A program made the position numbers and the translations under genes. From Anaerosolibacter sp. (GTDB taxonomy: Bacteria; Bacillota; Clostridia; Peptostreptococcales; Thermotaleaceae), in the NCBI RefSeq assembly GCF_029240175.1, contig NZ_JARBTM010000001.1, positions 62,001 to 126,000 of the forward strand: a stretch of 64,000 nucleotides of DNA. Direction: 5' to 3'. Below the pieces are notes generated by a model. The model did not search any database. It saw only the letters and a program-made list of their open reading frames with translations, and was not told where the DNA came from. The first letter of the stretch is position 1. Every line of letters begins with the position of its first letter. Below, piece by piece: positions 17,823 to 25,762 of this stretch.

Positions 17823-18239
17823 CTATTCACCCTTCATAAAACTTTTAACAAATTCCATTCCATCATCAATATAATAGGGAACTGGCTCATTCTTGGTTCC
17901 AACCACTTTTATATTGCATCTATTTAACGGAATCAAAATCTTCCTTGCCGGGCTTTCTGCGATGGCCTTGGCCATCATAGGTGTCAGTTCCCCCAGCATT
18001 GCATTGGCAGCAATAATCCCTATGGTTCCCATAATCACATCCACCCTCGAAGCATTAAAAACGATGGCATTTTCTCCTGTGGCCCCTTCATCAGCACCGG
18101 ATTTTAGCATCAGTGCCGTAGCAAGGGCATTGGTACCTAAAGCAATGATTTCTACCTCTTTTCCGAATACCTGTCTTAGCTTTTCTACAATGGCTTTGCC
18201 TATTCCTCCGCCCTGACCATCTATCACTGCGATACGCAT
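17823..18239 (-). CDS. DUF3842 family protein
   Basis: 138 residues, the normal length. The N-terminus IAVIDGQGGGIGKAIVEKL is a Rossmann-like nucleotide-binding start; further marks are GTNALATALMLKSGADEGATGENAI and IPLNRCNIKVVG. The biochemical role is unknown. The family is common in Clostridia and often sits next to metal or cobalamin transport genes, as here, directly downstream of the ECF ATPase with 1 bp between the genes. Confidence 0.85.
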   Translation of the reverse strand: MRIAVIDGQGGGIGKAIVEKLRQVFGKEVEIIALGTNALATALMLKSGADEGATGENAIVFNASRVDVIMGTIGIIAANAMLGELTPMMAKAIAESPARKILIPLNRCNIKVVGTKNEPVPYYIDDGMEFVKSFMKGE

Positions 18240-18240
18240 G

Positions 18241-19017
18241 CTATTTCACCCATCTTTCTTTATCTTTATTTACGCCGCAAACAGGACAATTCTGAAGTGC
18301 AAGGGGTATCTCCAGCCCACACGCATCGAGTAAATCCGCATTTGTTAGAATATCCTCACCATTTCCATCTGCTGCTATTTCCCCATCTTTAATGACAATA
18401 ATTCTTTTGCAAACCTCCAATACCATATCCAAATCATGGCTTGTGATAATCTTTGTATGCTCAAATCCTTTGAGCAAGTTTATCAATCTCCGCCTAGACT
18501 TGGGATCAAGGGCTGCCGTCGGTTCATCCATAATGAGAACATCGGGCTCCATGGAAAGAACTGCAGCAATTGCAGCTGCTCTCTTTTCTCCCCCAGACAA
18601 TTTAAACGGGGCACGTTCTTTCAAGTGAGATATTCCAACGGTCTCCAAAGCATTCATCACACGTTGCTCAACTTCATTTTCATCTAACCTATAATTACGG
18701 GGTCCAAAAGCCACATCATCATAAATCGTTGTCATGAACAGCTGATCATCTGGATCTTGAAAAACCATACCCAGCCTCTGTCGTATCATAGATAGTGTAT
18801 TTTTTGTTACATGAACATCCCCTACAAGGATTTCTCCTTGGTTTGGAAAGAGAATACCCATCAAGAGCATCAGGAGGGTAGATTTCCCCGCCCCATTGGC
18901 TCCAATAATGCCTACGGATTCGCCGTGATGGATAGAAAAGGATATATTTTTTATGGCTACGTGTCCATCTGGATACGAATAACCTAATGATTTTGTTTCA
19001 ATTTTATGATGGCTCAT
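18241..19017 (-). CDS. ECF transporter ATPase for nickel or cobalt (CbiO/NikO family)
   Basis: 258 residues. Walker A GANGAGKST (about residue 37-45), Q-loop GMVFQDPDDQLF, signature KLSGGEKRAAAIA, Walker B VLIMDEPTAALD, H-loop TSHD. It powers metal uptake with the CbiM and CbiQ proteins encoded upstream. The C-terminus ends in NCPVCGVNKD, a CxxC pair that could bind metal. The start overlaps the end of cbiQ closely and is translationally coupled. Confidence 0.93.
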   Translation of the reverse strand: MSHHKIETKSLGYSYPDGHVAIKNISFSIHHGESVGIIGANGAGKSTLLMLLMGILFPNQGEILVGDVHVTKNTLSMIRQRLGMVFQDPDDQLFMTTIYDDVAFGPRNYRLDENEVEQRVMNALETVGISHLKERAPFKLSGGEKRAAAIAAVLSMEPDVLIMDEPTAALDPKSRRRLINLLKGFEHTKIITSHDLDMVLEVCKRIIVIKDGEIAADGNGEDILTNADLLDACGLEIPLALQNCPVCGVNKDKERWVK

Positions 19018-19836
19018 TTATCTGATCACTCCCATTAACAAAGCACCTATCACCATCGGTATATTATACAATCTTATGATTACAAAGAAGATACTCCAGC
19101 TTATTACATAGATAAAATCTCTCCACTGCATGTGTGCATCTTCTCCAGTGTGATATTCACCAGTGAAGCCCCTTAAGCACATGGCCTGATATATTCTTTG
19201 TGCCCTATCAAGGGTTCGCAATAGCAGTTGCCCCGCCAGTGAACCCCAGGCACTCCGATGAACGCCTTTATGGGTCGGAGCTCTCAACGAGTAGGCACGT
19301 ATAGTTCTTGCAACCTCTTCCATTAATAGGGATATGTATCGGTAGGTTAGCAGCAGCTGTAAAACAAACAATCGCGGGATTTTTAAAAGCCTTAGGGCAG
19401 CTGCAAGCTTATCCATACCTGTAGTAGCCATCAGAAGCAGCCCTGCAGTTACAGCCAATCCACTCTTTATGAAAATTGAAAAAAAGGTGATCCATCCCCT
19501 GGATAGGGCAATTCCTCCTATTATGACAATTTCCTGATCAAAAAACGGGTTTAATATCCCAATACCGATAATAAAAGGCTCAACAAACAGAATCCTTTTT
19601 AGTATTGGTCCTGCTGGAAGTTCCGCAAACAGAAATACCAACAATGGATAAAAAATCAGTGGCAGCAAACCACTGATTTCATATCGATCAAAAGACACCA
19701 AGATCAACAAATAAACAAATGTTGTCAAGACCTTCGCAAGAGGATGAATCCTATGTATAGGCGTATCCTTTCTCGCAAGATCATTCATGACACCCATATT
19801 GTACAATGTATTTGAAAAGTTTGCCATGCTATTCAT
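19018..19836 (-). CDS. ECF transporter transmembrane protein (CbiQ/NikQ family)
   Basis: About 272 residues with several membrane helices. The family mark in the coupling helix is present as MCLRGFTGEY near residue 228, preceded by RAYSLRAP. It links the metal-binding CbiM part to the ATPase. ATG at 19836 with GGGA upstream is taken as start; TTG at 19839 and ATG at 19827 are alternatives. Lies between cbiM and the ATPase gene on one transcript. Confidence 0.9.
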   Translation of the reverse strand: MNSMANFSNTLYNMGVMNDLARKDTPIHRIHPLAKVLTTFVYLLILVSFDRYEISGLLPLIFYPLLVFLFAELPAGPILKRILFVEPFIIGIGILNPFFDQEIVIIGGIALSRGWITFFSIFIKSGLAVTAGLLLMATTGMDKLAAALRLLKIPRLFVLQLLLTYRYISLLMEEVARTIRAYSLRAPTHKGVHRSAWGSLAGQLLLRTLDRAQRIYQAMCLRGFTGEYHTGEDAHMQWRDFIYVISWSIFFVIIRLYNIPMVIGALLMGVIR

Positions 19837-19888
19837 CAAATCCCATTATATAATTTAAGGCAGAATTATCTGCCCCATATAATATATA

Positions 19889-20938
19889 TTAAACAATTAT
19901 TCTCTTTTTCCTTCTTTTTGCTATGCTGATCATAAAACCTGTAAAAACTGCTGATAAAAGTGTAATGAGCCCGCCAATAATCCCGGAAATGCTGGTTCCA
20001 GCACTGACTGCAGGCCATGGTTCTCCAGCCTCCGTAGGTACAGCTTCATCACTTTCATGGTTCTTAAATTCATAATCTGGTAGAAATGATACCTTCGTTT
20101 GTATTTGAGATAAGGTCTTATGTATACCATCGGGTGTTTCCAATTCTGTCTCTCCTGCTGTCTTTAACATTGACCATTCCAATCCATCTGGACTTGCTGA
20201 AGCAAACCAGGAGAATACACTCCCTACAATGACAGCAACAATGGCCAATGTGGTTATAACCTTTTTCATAGAATGCCCGTTAAGCTCCTGTCCATGGATT
20301 GATTTTTCAATAATCTCTGGCCGTGCTTTCCATACATAGGTGACAACTGCTGCTGTAACCAATCCTTCTACCACACCGATGCCCAAATGGATCGGCTGCA
20401 TGAAAAGTGCAAAGGTCCCAAAAGGTAATTCCGTCTTTCCAGATAGAAAAGTCTGCAGTACGACACTGAAAGCACCTATTTGAAGTGCCACCACAGATGA
20501 TACCATAGAAGCTGCAAATATTCTCTTTGAAGTCATCTCGTCACGAATAAACCATTTATCAATCATAGGGTATGCAACAAAACAAGAAAAAAATCCAAGA
20601 TTAAAGACATTACATCCATAGGCCAGCAAACCACCATCGGCAAAAAACAATGCCTGGATCAATAGGACTGACGCCATTGTTAAGAATCCAGCGTAAGGCC
20701 CCAATAGTATTGCCAACAGCATCCCACCAGCCAAATGGCCGCTGGACCCAGTGCCAGGAATGGAAAAATTAATCATTTGTGCAGCAAAAACAAAGGCACC
20801 CATGACACCCATCAGTGGAATTTTATTATCATCCATATCATGCTGAACTTTCTTGATTGAATATGCCATCACACCGGATGTGGCAGCCCACATGGTACCC
20901 CCAACGATTGGCGAAATTAAGGCATCTGCCATATGCAT
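19889..20938 (-). CDS. ECF metal-binding permease CbiM/NikM with fused CbiN/NikN-like end
   Basis: Starting at the ATG at 20938 the protein begins Met-His-Met-Ala-Asp-Ala, the N-terminal Met-His ligand pair that coordinates Ni or Co in this family. GGGAG lies upstream, so the longer 22-residue extension is not used. 349 residues: the CbiM core (residues 1-205; GTGSSGHLAGGMLLAILLGPY, CNVFNLGF), then a transmembrane helix, an extracytoplasmic stretch and a final helix as in CbiN/NikN. First gene of the operon; a strong hairpin precedes it. Whether the metal is nickel or cobalt cannot be decided. Confidence 0.9.
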   Translation of the reverse strand: MHMADALISPIVGGTMWAATSGVMAYSIKKVQHDMDDNKIPLMGVMGAFVFAAQMINFSIPGTGSSGHLAGGMLLAILLGPYAGFLTMASVLLIQALFFADGGLLAYGCNVFNLGFFSCFVAYPMIDKWFIRDEMTSKRIFAASMVSSVVALQIGAFSVVLQTFLSGKTELPFGTFALFMQPIHLGIGVVEGLVTAAVVTYVWKARPEIIEKSIHGQELNGHSMKKVITTLAIVAVIVGSVFSWFASASPDGLEWSMLKTAGETELETPDGIHKTLSQIQTKVSFLPDYEFKNHESDEAVPTEAGEPWPAVSAGTSISGIIGGLITLLSAVFTGFMISIAKRRKKRIIV

Positions 20939-20965
20939 TTTTACCAGCTCCCTTATAAAATGATA

Positions 20966-21009
20966 GACCCACGAAGGGCAGAATAATGTTTCCAGCCCCT
21001 TCATGGGCC
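20966..21009 (-). promoter_or_regulatory. stable leader hairpin upstream of cbiM
   Basis: On the minus strand GGCCCATGAAGGG and CCCTTCGTGGGTC form a 13-bp stem (two G-T pairs) with an 18-nt loop, ending 27 bp before the cbiM start codon. No T-run follows. It does not fit the NiCo (czcD) or cobalamin riboswitch consensus as I know them. A small TGTAT/ATACA inverted repeat lies upstream at 21024-21042 and may be an operator. Confidence 0.5.
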
Positions 21010-21169
21010 TGATTTGCGGCTTTTGTATAAAATAAACATACAGCGAAACCTTCTTGGCTTCATTATTTAAAATATATCATAGATTTTTTATGATTGTCAA
21101 TTGCTTCCCTTATCCGTTTATATGTTATTATCTGTATCAAAAAAACCTTTCATCTTCTACTGTCATTCC

Positions 21170-22075
21170 TTAATCTTCATGATAATCGATGGCAATCTCA
21201 GCCAGTTTCTGAATACCTTCAAAACTTCCTGCCACTGCAATAAACCTTCCAGTATGACAAAATATTGCGTCATCAACCCCCGTGATGGCAGAAAGCTCCT
21301 CATTCTCTTTCCCTGCCCAACTCTTAGGCAGGTTCTTTCGGGTTTTACCATCCCTGCCTCTGACAGTCTGCATTGAATATCTACCTTTGTCAGGGTAGAT
21401 GATGAAAACCACTTCACCCTCTTCATCGATTTCCTGCAATGCTTCTTCCCATGGACAAAATGTATCAAGAACTAAGAATTCTGATCTGTCTCTATTTTCA
21501 TAGGACTGAATAATCTTATCCTTTGCTTTCAATATTGCAATCTTGCGACTCATCGTATTCTGCAGAACTGCTTTGCCTACTTCCACTGCCTCATAAAAGG
21601 CTTCCTCTTCCTTTTCCTCTGCATACCACGGTGGGTTAAATCCTGATATGATCGCTGATATATTCATGGAAGGAATGATTTCATCCACGACCTTCAGACC
21701 ATTATCATGGGCGTCGATCCCCTCTATGAGGAATCGATCTACATAATCAAAAACAGACTCAACCTCTTCCATTGTTAAGGATGAGTCTTCTGTGTGTATC
21801 ACATTTCTGCCAAAGTGATTCCATATCAAACCACAAGCTGCATAAGGGGTTCCGCTTTCTCGATAGATTTTTTCCACCCCATGGTGGTCAAATTCTCCTC
21901 CACCAACGTCATAAACGATATCTAGCGCTCCTAGTTTTCGTGTATCTCTTGTGCGAACCACTTCAAGTTCAAATAGTTTATCCAGAATTGCCGTTGCCAT
22001 TACCTCATCCGCATGGAATCGACCATCATGGGTACCTACTTTTTTGAAAGATCGTTTTGTATCTATGTTTACCAA
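21170..22075 (-). CDS. MYG1 family protein (DHH-like metal-dependent hydrolase)
   Basis: 301 residues. THDGRFHADEVMATAIL near the N-terminus, RTRD, and GGGEFDHHG with GTPYAACGLIW are the family motifs and resemble DHH phosphoesterase metal sites. Eukaryotic MYG1 is an RNA exonuclease; bacterial members are largely uncharacterised. The start is uncertain: the only start-like codon in frame before the conserved part is TTG at 22075, which directly abuts AAGGGG and so has poor spacing. It stands alone between the metal transporter and a divergent small gene. Confidence 0.88.
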   Translation of the reverse strand: MVNIDTKRSFKKVGTHDGRFHADEVMATAILDKLFELEVVRTRDTRKLGALDIVYDVGGGEFDHHGVEKIYRESGTPYAACGLIWNHFGRNVIHTEDSSLTMEEVESVFDYVDRFLIEGIDAHDNGLKVVDEIIPSMNISAIISGFNPPWYAEEKEEEAFYEAVEVGKAVLQNTMSRKIAILKAKDKIIQSYENRDRSEFLVLDTFCPWEEALQEIDEEGEVVFIIYPDKGRYSMQTVRGRDGKTRKNLPKSWAGKENEELSAITGVDDAIFCHTGRFIAVAGSFEGIQKLAEIAIDYHED

Positions 22076-22364
22076 CCCCTTATTAAATTCATATATCCTT
22101 CTGATTTTTGATAGCCTATACCCTCTTAATATGACTCATTTTCTGTCATTCTAAACGTATTTATCTATTAATCTACCCTTTTGAAATTATGTTTTGTTAC
22201 TTTATAAGTTTAAACCGTAAATCCTATTGTCATGGATATATATCCTTTACCTATGAGTTTATATATCAAATTGACTTTTTATAGATATTTATGTATTATA
22301 TCTATATATAAACAAACTTTTTGTTTTATGTCTATTATTAATAAAATGAAAGGAGGGTGCATCA

Positions 22365-22655
22365 ATGGACCATAAAACAGAATTAGAAGTTATAAATAAT
22401 CCACAGCAAAAGATCATCATCAAAACAAGTATGGATATAACAGATGGTCAGCTATTCCAATTAGAACCTGATAGTCTTATCGCTCTCCAAGAAGTGATCC
22501 AACAATTTCAGCCTGGGTGCCTCTATAGCGAGAAAGAAATTAATGCTATCTTAGAAAATTTTTATGACGATTTTACCGCTTTGAGAAGATACTTAATAGA
22601 GTATGGTTTTCTAGACCGAAAACCTGATGGCAGCCAATACTGGAGAAAGAAGTAA
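22365..22655 (+). CDS. DUF2087 domain protein
   Basis: 96 residues. The C-terminal half carries the DUF2087 pattern: LYSEKEINAILENFYDDF, LRRYLIEYGFLDRKPDG and YWR at the end. These domains look like small winged-helix modules and are often fused to or near regulators, so a DNA-binding role is possible. AGGAGGG precedes the ATG. It is followed 22 bp later by the flavoprotein gene and the two are probably co-transcribed. Confidence 0.85.
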   Translation: MDHKTELEVINNPQQKIIIKTSMDITDGQLFQLEPDSLIALQEVIQQFQPGCLYSEKEINAILENFYDDFTALRRYLIEYGFLDRKPDGSQYWRKK

Positions 22656-22677
22656 AAAAGAGAAAGGAAGTCAGGAA

Positions 22678-23346
22678 ATGAAAATCGTAGCAATTAACGG
22701 AAGTCCCAAAGGCGAAAATAGCAACACCAATGTGATGGTTGATGCCTTCCTAAAGGGTGCCCGAGAAGAAGGTGCAGAAACAGTAAATATCTTTCTATCA
22801 GAAAAGCGAATCGAGCATTGTAAAGGCTGCCACACCTGCTGGCTCAGGGGACCTGGGCAATGTGTAATCAGCGATGATATGCTCGAAGTCCTATCCCTGG
22901 CTGGAGGAGCAAATGTTATTATTTTTGCTACACCCATATATTTTGAGAATATCTCAGGGATGTTAAAAGTTTTTATGGATCGAATGACTATGATAGGGGG
23001 CCCTCAATCTCAGAAAGATAAATCTGAGAAAGTGCAAGATTCAAAGTCACCAACAGCACAATCACCCAAACTGATGATCATTGCCAGCTGTGGTCATCCT
23101 GACAGAGAAGAATTCCAAGTAGTCTCCCATTGGATGCGGAGAGTAGCCCTTAAGATGGGCATGGATTTAATCGGAGAAATTTATGCTGTACAAGGTAAGC
23201 TCTTAACTGCGCCAACGGAAGAATTAAAATCTGCTTTATCTGATTATCTACGCCTTCTAGAAGCAGCAGGAAAAGAAATCGCTGCTGATTTAAAACTGTC
23301 AGATACAACAGAAAATTTGTTAAGACAAACCCATTTTTCCAGTTGA
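22678..23346 (+). CDS. flavodoxin-family NAD(P)H-dependent FMN reductase
   Basis: 222 residues. The N-terminal FMN-binding loop is NGSPKGENSNT; the cysteine cluster CKGCHTCW...GQC with DDM follows at about 42-60, typical of iron-sulfur-flavoprotein-like NADPH-dependent reductases; ATPIYFENISGMLKVFMDR completes the fold. It transfers electrons from pyridine nucleotide to a small acceptor. The ATG at 22678 has AGAAAGGAAG upstream and begins the conserved MKIVAINGSPKG, so it is preferred to an earlier in-frame ATG inside DUF2087. Confidence 0.92.
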   Translation: MKIVAINGSPKGENSNTNVMVDAFLKGAREEGAETVNIFLSEKRIEHCKGCHTCWLRGPGQCVISDDMLEVLSLAGGANVIIFATPIYFENISGMLKVFMDRMTMIGGPQSQKDKSEKVQDSKSPTAQSPKLMIIASCGHPDREEFQVVSHWMRRVALKMGMDLIGEIYAVQGKLLTAPTEELKSALSDYLRLLEAAGKEIAADLKLSDTTENLLRQTHFSS

Positions 23347-23355
23347 GTTTCATAT

Positions 23356-23393
23356 AAAGATAGAGGAAAGCATTCATGCTTCCCTCTATCTTT
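23356..23393 (+). terminator. intrinsic terminator after the flavoprotein gene
   Basis: AAAGATAGAGG and CCTCTATCTTT pair with an inner AAGCA/TGCTT stem around TTCA. It lies 10 bp after the stop. Confidence 0.8.
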
Positions 23394-23705
23394 AATGATT
23401 ATGTATAGGCTATTCTTCATAGCCAATAGCAGCTGCTCCATAATTGCTGGTCTCATAGTTTATTCCCCCTTAGATACGATAAAGTATTACATTCTATTTC
23501 AGTGTATCAGCCAGCGGTTTCAGAGACAATCTTTTACAGAGCTTCCAGCTATTGAAAATATTAATAGATGCATAGATTTATATTGATCATTCTTTATACA
23601 TAAATTTTGTTATCTCCATCTTCTCTTTCTGTCATCGACAAAAAGAGCCTACATGGTTTACATATAGCCCCTTAATGAACGATAGATAAAGTTTTTTCGA
23701 TCTGC

Positions 23706-23725
23706 GGGCGATTCGTGAATCGCCC
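23706..23725. repeat. GGGCGATTC hairpin of a dispersed-repeat type
   Basis: GGGCGATTC-GT-GAATCGCCC followed by CCTAG is a compact GC-rich palindrome in AT-rich DNA. The gap 23394-23778 holds no other gene that I can support. Similar hairpins followed by CCTA occur at 47266-47286 and 51901-51920, so this is probably a REP-like family. Confidence 0.5.
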
Positions 23726-23778
23726 CTAGTACCAAACTGCTATTAACAACGGCCCCATTGGCTCCTATCAAAAGCACT

Positions 23779-24642
23779 TCATAATGCTTTTATCATCTCT
23801 GAAGCATTGTATGAGCTTCTAACAAGGGGATCGGAGGCTACAAAATCAAATCCCAGTTCCATGCCTCTTTCCTTGTACTTTTCAAAAACACTCGGATGTA
23901 TATATTCTGCCACAGGATAATGCTGCACACTTGGAGGCAAATACTGGCCAATGGTCAGGAAATTACACCCTACCCTGCGTAAATCCTTTAGTACTTCTAT
24001 GACTTCTTCTTCCGTTTCCCCTAGTCCCACCATAATCCCTGATTTTGTTAGTATATTGTCATCCAAGGCCTTCACACTCTCTAATAATTGAAGGGAGCGA
24101 TCGTACACTGCCTGGGGCCTTACTTGATCGTATAATCTCGGTACTGTCTCTATATTGTGATTGATCACCGCTGGTTTTGCTTTTACGACCGCTTCTAATG
24201 CCTCTGTCGTTCCTTGCAGATCAGGAATGAGCACTTCAATTATCATATTTTCATCACGGGCTTTGATGGCTTCCACTACTTTGGCAAAGTGGTTTGCACC
24301 TCCATCGGGCAAATCATCCCTGGTTACCGAGGTAATCACCACATGCTTTAAACCAAGCTGGACGGCTGCCTTTGCAACATTGTCAGGTTCATCCCCATTT
24401 ACCATTTGAGGTTTTTCATGGGAGACATTACAAAATCTACAGCTTCTTGTGCACTGATTTCCTAAAATCATAAAGGTTGCCGTTTTTTTGCTAAAGCACT
24501 CCATTCGATTGGGGCAATTGGCCTCCTCACAAACTGTGTTTAAAGAAAACTCCTTTAGCACTTTCTTTACATAGTCCACACTTCGCCCTTTATTTAAATC
24601 GATTCTCAGCCATTTTGGCTTTCTGCTTATCTCCATCATCAT
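23779..24642 (-). CDS. lipA: lipoyl synthase
   Basis: Radical SAM enzyme that inserts two sulfurs into octanoyl-H protein. 287 residues. The auxiliary cluster motif [12 protein letters not shown] and the radical SAM motif [10 protein letters not shown] are intact, with RSSYNA near the C-terminus supplying the serine ligand. Three consecutive ATG codons start the gene behind AGAGG. It is the last gene of the glycine cleavage operon and follows lipB by 30 bp. Its target is surely the GcvH protein encoded upstream. Confidence 0.98.
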   Translation of the reverse strand: MMMEISRKPKWLRIDLNKGRSVDYVKKVLKEFSLNTVCEEANCPNRMECFSKKTATFMILGNQCTRSCRFCNVSHEKPQMVNGDEPDNVAKAAVQLGLKHVVITSVTRDDLPDGGANHFAKVVEAIKARDENMIIEVLIPDLQGTTEALEAVVKAKPAVINHNIETVPRLYDQVRPQAVYDRSLQLLESVKALDDNILTKSGIMVGLGETEEEVIEVLKDLRRVGCNFLTIGQYLPPSVQHYPVAEYIHPSVFEKYKERGMELGFDFVASDPLVRSSYNASEMIKAL

Positions 24643-24672
24643 TACCTCTTTCCATCTGGACTCATAGATACA

Positions 24673-25323
24673 TCATTTTTGAATGGCATTATAATCAAAA
24701 CTCTTGCTGAAGTGTTTAATTATCTGCTTGTTTACCTGCGCTAACTCAGCAGGATGACCCGTAATATGTTCGATAGAGGTAACGCCTTTATTGGATATGC
24801 CACAAGGTACGATCAGATTAAAATGATCTAACTTTGTTTTTACGTTAAATGCAAACCCATGCATGGTGACACCACGCTTCACCGCCAACCCAATGGCAAG
24901 AATCTTATTGTTGTCTATCCACACCCCTGTATGTTCGGAATTTCTACCCGCTATAATGCTATAATTTTCTCCAAGCAATTGAATAAATGTTTCTTCAATT
25001 CCCTCCACAAAATCTCTAATTCCCATCTTCCTATCCTTAAGTTTAACAATGGGATACCCAACGATTTGTCCTGGCCCATGGTAGGTTACATCGCCGCCTC
25101 TTTCGACCTGATGGACCTCAACCCCTTGCTCTTTCAAATATTTCTCTGGAACGATAATATTAGATGGAAATCCATTTCTTCCTATGGTAATCACAGGGGG
25201 ATGCTCTACCAAAATCAAGGTGTCCTCAATATTATCATCCTGTCTTTTCTTTAAAATATCATATTGAATTTCTAGAGCTTCTTGATACCCGCATCTTCCT
25301 AAATCTAAAATATTTAAATCCAT
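24673..25323 (-). CDS. lipB: lipoyl(octanoyl) transferase
   Basis: Transfers octanoate from acyl-carrier protein to the lysine of GcvH. 216 residues. The conserved RGGDVTYHGPGQIVGYPIVKL stretch lies at about 79-99; the catalytic Lys and Cys are in AVKRGVTMHGFAFNV and IVPCGISNKGVTSI. GGAGCGG precedes the ATG. Between it and gcvPB lies the 99-residue candidate selenoprotein gene. Confidence 0.97.
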   Translation of the reverse strand: MDLNILDLGRCGYQEALEIQYDILKKRQDDNIEDTLILVEHPPVITIGRNGFPSNIIVPEKYLKEQGVEVHQVERGGDVTYHGPGQIVGYPIVKLKDRKMGIRDFVEGIEETFIQLLGENYSIIAGRNSEHTGVWIDNNKILAIGLAVKRGVTMHGFAFNVKTKLDHFNLIVPCGISNKGVTSIEHITGHPAELAQVNKQIIKHFSKSFDYNAIQK

Positions 25324-25372
25324 TGCTTTCCGCTCCTTATTCCCTTGTTTTGTGCCATAGTGATGATACTGA

Positions 25373-25410
25373 ATACCCCCCGCTCAGTCGAGTGGAGGGT
25401 ATCTGTTTTT
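25373..25410 (+). terminator. hairpin with T-run on the plus strand, between lipB and the candidate selenoprotein gene
   Basis: ATACCCCCCGCTC and GAGTGGAGGGTAT form a 13-bp stem with one mismatch and one G-T pair around AGTC, followed by CTGTTTTTTATT on the plus strand. All genes here read on the minus strand, so its orientation is unexpected. On the minus strand it would only be an intercistronic stem. Confidence 0.55.
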
Positions 25411-25429
25411 TATTGAAAGCATTCTAGCC

Positions 25430-25729
25430 CTAGCTTACCAATTGGTATCTATAGATGAGAAATACATCATTTTTTTCCTTAAGGTCAGCTTTTAAAATAT
25501 TCACTCTTTGACCTGACTTCAATTGAACTTCGGAGCCTACCACACTTTCTAGGTATTGTTTCACATTTTCAACCTGTGTGGGTTCTACAGTTTCTTTCAC
25601 GCCCCAGGCATGTGCAAGCGCACTTGCAGCATCTCAGGTCTCACATAGTTTTGCTGTTCTCTCTTCCAAAGATCCAGCGATGCTATTTTTTAAAGCTTTT
25701 TCCACGTTCCCATCATGGGCAAATAGCAT
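25430..25729 (-). CDS. candidate selenoprotein with CxxU motif, in the glycine cleavage operon
   Basis: A 99-residue frame read from the ATG at 25729 (GAGGAGGG just upstream) to TAG at 25430. It contains one TGA at 25636-25634 (residue 32) in the context Lys-Leu-Cys-Glu-Thr-TGA-Asp-Ala-Ala. Read as selenocysteine it gives a C-x-x-U redox pair. The frame then continues with sensible helical and strand composition (SALAHAWGVKETVEPTQVEN, QRVNILKADLKEKNDVFLIY). A bacterial-SECIS-like hairpin sits 15-40 nt after the TGA. The gene lies 33 bp after gcvPB and 106 bp before lipB, in the same operon. I do not recognise the family. The alternative is a nonsense-mutated gene. Confidence 0.62.
25594..25618 (-). 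promoter_or_regulatory. candidate bacterial SECIS hairpin
   Basis: On the mRNA, CTT-G-CAC-AT-GCC pairs with GGC-GTG-A-AAG around the apical loop TGG: nine base pairs, one G-A mismatch and a two-nt bulge. The loop begins 27 nt after the TGA and has G at its second position. Both fit the published bacterial SECIS rules (loop 16-37 nt downstream, G in the first two loop bases). Fitted by eye. Confidence 0.5.
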
Positions 25730-25762
25730 GATCATCCCTCCTCTTCTGCCTTCCAAAAATGG

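Noticed and set aside
21010-21110. Cobalamin or NiCo riboswitch before cbiM
   Set aside because: The conserved GCCACTG-type core of the B12 element and the four-helix NiCo pattern are absent.
23395-23586. 63-codon ORF after the flavoprotein terminator
   Set aside because: No ribosome binding site and no recognisable motif; it begins in the tail of a terminator.
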